Shown here piece by piece: positions 13,149 to 14,482 of a stretch of DNA of 14,482 bases. A program made the position numbers and the translations under genes. The stretch comes from Candidatus Bathyarchaeota archaeon (GTDB lineage: Archaea > Thermoproteota > Bathyarchaeia > TCS64). Each line of letters opens with the position of its first letter. Positions within the stretch are counted from its first letter, which is position 1. The stretch lies in the NCBI GenBank assembly GCA_016934355.1, contig JAFGTA010000060.1:1-14482 (forward strand), read 5' to 3'. The notes beneath the pieces were generated by a model, which saw only the letters and a list, made by a program, of their open reading frames with translations, was not told where the DNA came from and did no database searches.

Positions 13149-14336
13149 ATGAGCGAGACACCGGTCAAGGTCACGGAAGCCTGCACAGGGTGCGGCTTAT
13201 GCGTGGACGTGTGCCCCTTCGGAGCCATCGAGATGGTCGACGGGAAGGCTGTCATCACAGAGGCGTGCAGGGCGTGCGGCCAGTGTGTCGACGCGTGCCC
13301 AGTCGGCGCGATCACGATGAAGGAGGCTGAAGAGGCAGACTTCTCAGAGTACAAGGGGGTCATGGTCTTCGCGGAGCAGAGGAAGGGAAAGGTCCACCCC
13401 GTCAGCTACGAGTTGCTCGGTAAGGCGCAGGAACTCGCGGCGCAGCTATCCGAGCCGGTCTACGCCGTGATCATAGGCAGCGGCGTCAGCGCTGATGAGC
13501 TTGTGGCGAGGGGCGCAGACAAGGTTTTCGTGTACGACGACCCTGCCCTAGAGGACTTCAGGGACGACCCATACACGGACCTGCTGGCCCGTTGCTGCAG
13601 GGAGGAGAAGCCCAGCATATTCCTCATAGGAGCCACCAGCGAAGGCAGAAGCCTCGGCCCCCGTGTGGCTGCGAAGCTCAAGACAGGGCTCACCGCTGAC
13701 TGCACCTACCTCGACATCGACCCGGAGACAGGGCTGCTCAGGCAGACCCGCCCGGCGTACGGAGGAAACATCATGGCAACCATCATCACGCCCAACGGCA
13801 GACCGCAGATGGCGACCGTTCGGTACAAGATGTTCCCGGAGGCGCAGAAGGTTGGCAGCCCCAAAGGAGAGACCATCGTCAAACCTGTGGACATGTCGGC
13901 CGTGAGGGACCGTGTGAAGATACTCGGCTTTGAGGAGGCCACGGAGCAGATAAGCATCAGCGAGGCGGACATCATCGTCTCAGGCGGCCTCGGCATGGGA
14001 GACCCCCAGGGCTTCGAGCTTATGAAGCAGCTCGCCGACAGCCTCGGAGGCGCCGTGGGCGCGTCGAGGCCCACCGTCGACGAGGGGTGGATAGACTACA
14101 GGCACCAGGTCGGTCTCAGCGGCAGAACCGTTCGCCCCCAGGTCTATGTGGCGTGCGGCATAAGCGGCGCAGTTCAGCACCAGGCGGGTATGAAGACCAG
14201 CGACGTCATCATCGCGGTGAACAAGGACCCTGAGGCGCCTATCTTCAAGATATCAAGCCTCGGAGTGGTTGGGGATTTATATGAGGTGGTTCCCCGTCTC
14301 ATAGAGAAGATAAAGGAGCAAAGGGGAGATGCCTGA
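13149..14336 (+). CDS. etfA: Electron transfer flavoprotein alpha subunit fused to a 2[4Fe-4S] ferredoxin domain
   Basis: A 395-residue fusion. Residues 1-58 form a bacterial-type ferredoxin domain with two complete CxxCxxCxxxCP motifs (C12, C15, C18, C22 and C40, C43, C46, C50), so two [4Fe-4S] clusters are expected. A linker leads to the ETF alpha domain (about 68-240), with GRSLGPRVAAKLKTGLTADCT (166-186), and the FAD domain II (about 272-390) with GRTVRPQVYVACGISGAVQHQ (325-345) and IIAVNKDPEAPIF (354-366). EtfA proteins with an N-terminal ferredoxin domain occur in lactate dehydrogenase/Etf complexes (for example LctC of Acetobacterium woodii), where the cluster domain is thought to be the docking or relay site for ferredoxin. 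The next gene overlaps its last 8 bases. Confidence 0.94.
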   Translation: MSETPVKVTEACTGCGLCVDVCPFGAIEMVDGKAVITEACRACGQCVDACPVGAITMKEAEEADFSEYKGVMVFAEQRKGKVHPVSYELLGKAQELAAQLSEPVYAVIIGSGVSADELVARGADKVFVYDDPALEDFRDDPYTDLLARCCREEKPSIFLIGATSEGRSLGPRVAAKLKTGLTADCTYLDIDPETGLLRQTRPAYGGNIMATIITPNGRPQMATVRYKMFPEAQKVGSPKGETIVKPVDMSAVRDRVKILGFEEATEQISISEADIIVSGGLGMGDPQGFELMKQLADSLGGAVGASRPTVDEGWIDYRHQVGLSGRTVRPQVYVACGISGAVQHQAGMKTSDVIIAVNKDPEAPIFKISSLGVVGDLYEVVPRLIEKIKEQRGDA

Positions 14337-14482
14337 ATACAACACGGTAACACCTGAACTAAGGAAGCAGATAGAGGCCATCGTGGGGCAGGAGAACGTC
14401 TCCTCCACCCCAGAGGACCTAGAGAAGCACGCGGTGGACGAGAGCCCACTGGAGCCCCACCCGCCGCAACTGGTGGTACGAC
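14329..14482 (+). CDS. FAD-linked oxidase (GlcD/LctD-like), N-terminal part (cut by window edge)
   Basis: The first 51 residues of a further gene in the etf operon. ATG 14329 overlaps the etfA end by 8 bases and is preceded by GGGGAG at 14323-14328. The visible sequence (ELRKQIEAIVGQENVSST, PEDLEKHAVDES, then PHPPQLVV) follows the N-terminal layout of GlcD/LctD-type FAD-dependent 2-hydroxyacid dehydrogenases: a short helix, an I-VG-NV strand, a Y/H-xx-DES element, then the P-x-x-VV strand that opens the PCMH-type FAD domain. The substrate may be lactate, glycolate or another 2-hydroxyacid. The FAD motifs themselves lie outside the window, so the assignment rests on these 51 residues plus the operon context. 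Confidence 0.72.
   Translation, partial: MPEYNTVTPELRKQIEAIVGQENVSSTPEDLEKHAVDESPLEPHPPQLVVR

Noticed and set aside
1..14482. The whole window was searched for a mobile element, defence island or CRISPR array.
   Set aside because: Genes are mostly housekeeping or metabolic with uniform GC-rich coding; no transposase, integrase, direct-repeat array or terminal repeat was seen.

Overview
The window reads as archaeal chromosome. Evidence: a short archaeal-type adenylosuccinate synthetase (about 339 residues), a Hel308-type helicase, AT-rich TATA boxes roughly 25-35 bases ahead of many start codons (suggesting leaderless or short-leader mRNAs), frequent GTG/TTG starts, and Shine-Dalgarno sequences of the GGTGATC type. 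The coding DNA is GC-rich and the intergenic DNA AT-rich. A bacterial-type GrpE-DnaK-DnaJ set in an archaeon points to a mesophile or moderate thermophile. I would guess the TACK side (for example a Bathyarchaeia-like lineage), but nothing here proves the lineage.

Layout. Bases 1-4647 are all minus strand: the 5' end of a Hel308-like helicase (cut by the window edge), a stand-alone CinA/MoaB-fold protein, an OsmC-family protein, an alpha/beta hydrolase, two tandem paralogous membrane-anchored proteins of unknown function, and a flavin-reductase-like protein. purA is on the plus strand at 4877-5896 and converges on dnaJ with only 3 bases between the stop codons. From 11490 down to 5900 (minus strand) runs the chaperone block grpE-dnaK-(unknown one-pass membrane protein)-(M28 peptidase)-dnaJ. 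Between grpE and a YbaK-type deacylase gene lies a 42-codon membrane miniprotein gene. From 12351 to the right edge, plus strand, there is a tight operon: etfB, ferredoxin-fused etfA, and the start of a GlcD/LctD-like FAD-linked oxidase.

How the genes work together. The right-hand operon has the gene order and domain make-up of the EtfAB/FAD-dehydrogenase complexes that couple NAD, ferredoxin and a 2-hydroxyacid (lactate- or glycolate-like) by electron bifurcation or confurcation. EtfB carries the DGDT-Q-GP signature of bifurcating ETFs, and EtfA carries two complete [4Fe-4S] motifs. GrpE, DnaK and DnaJ form one protein-folding machine, but this DnaK has Ser in place of a normally invariant catalytic-site Asp. 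Two good palindromes, ahead of osmC and of grpE, sit where archaeal repressors usually bind and suggest stress-responsive control. No rRNA, tRNA, CRISPR array, insertion sequence or integrase was seen.
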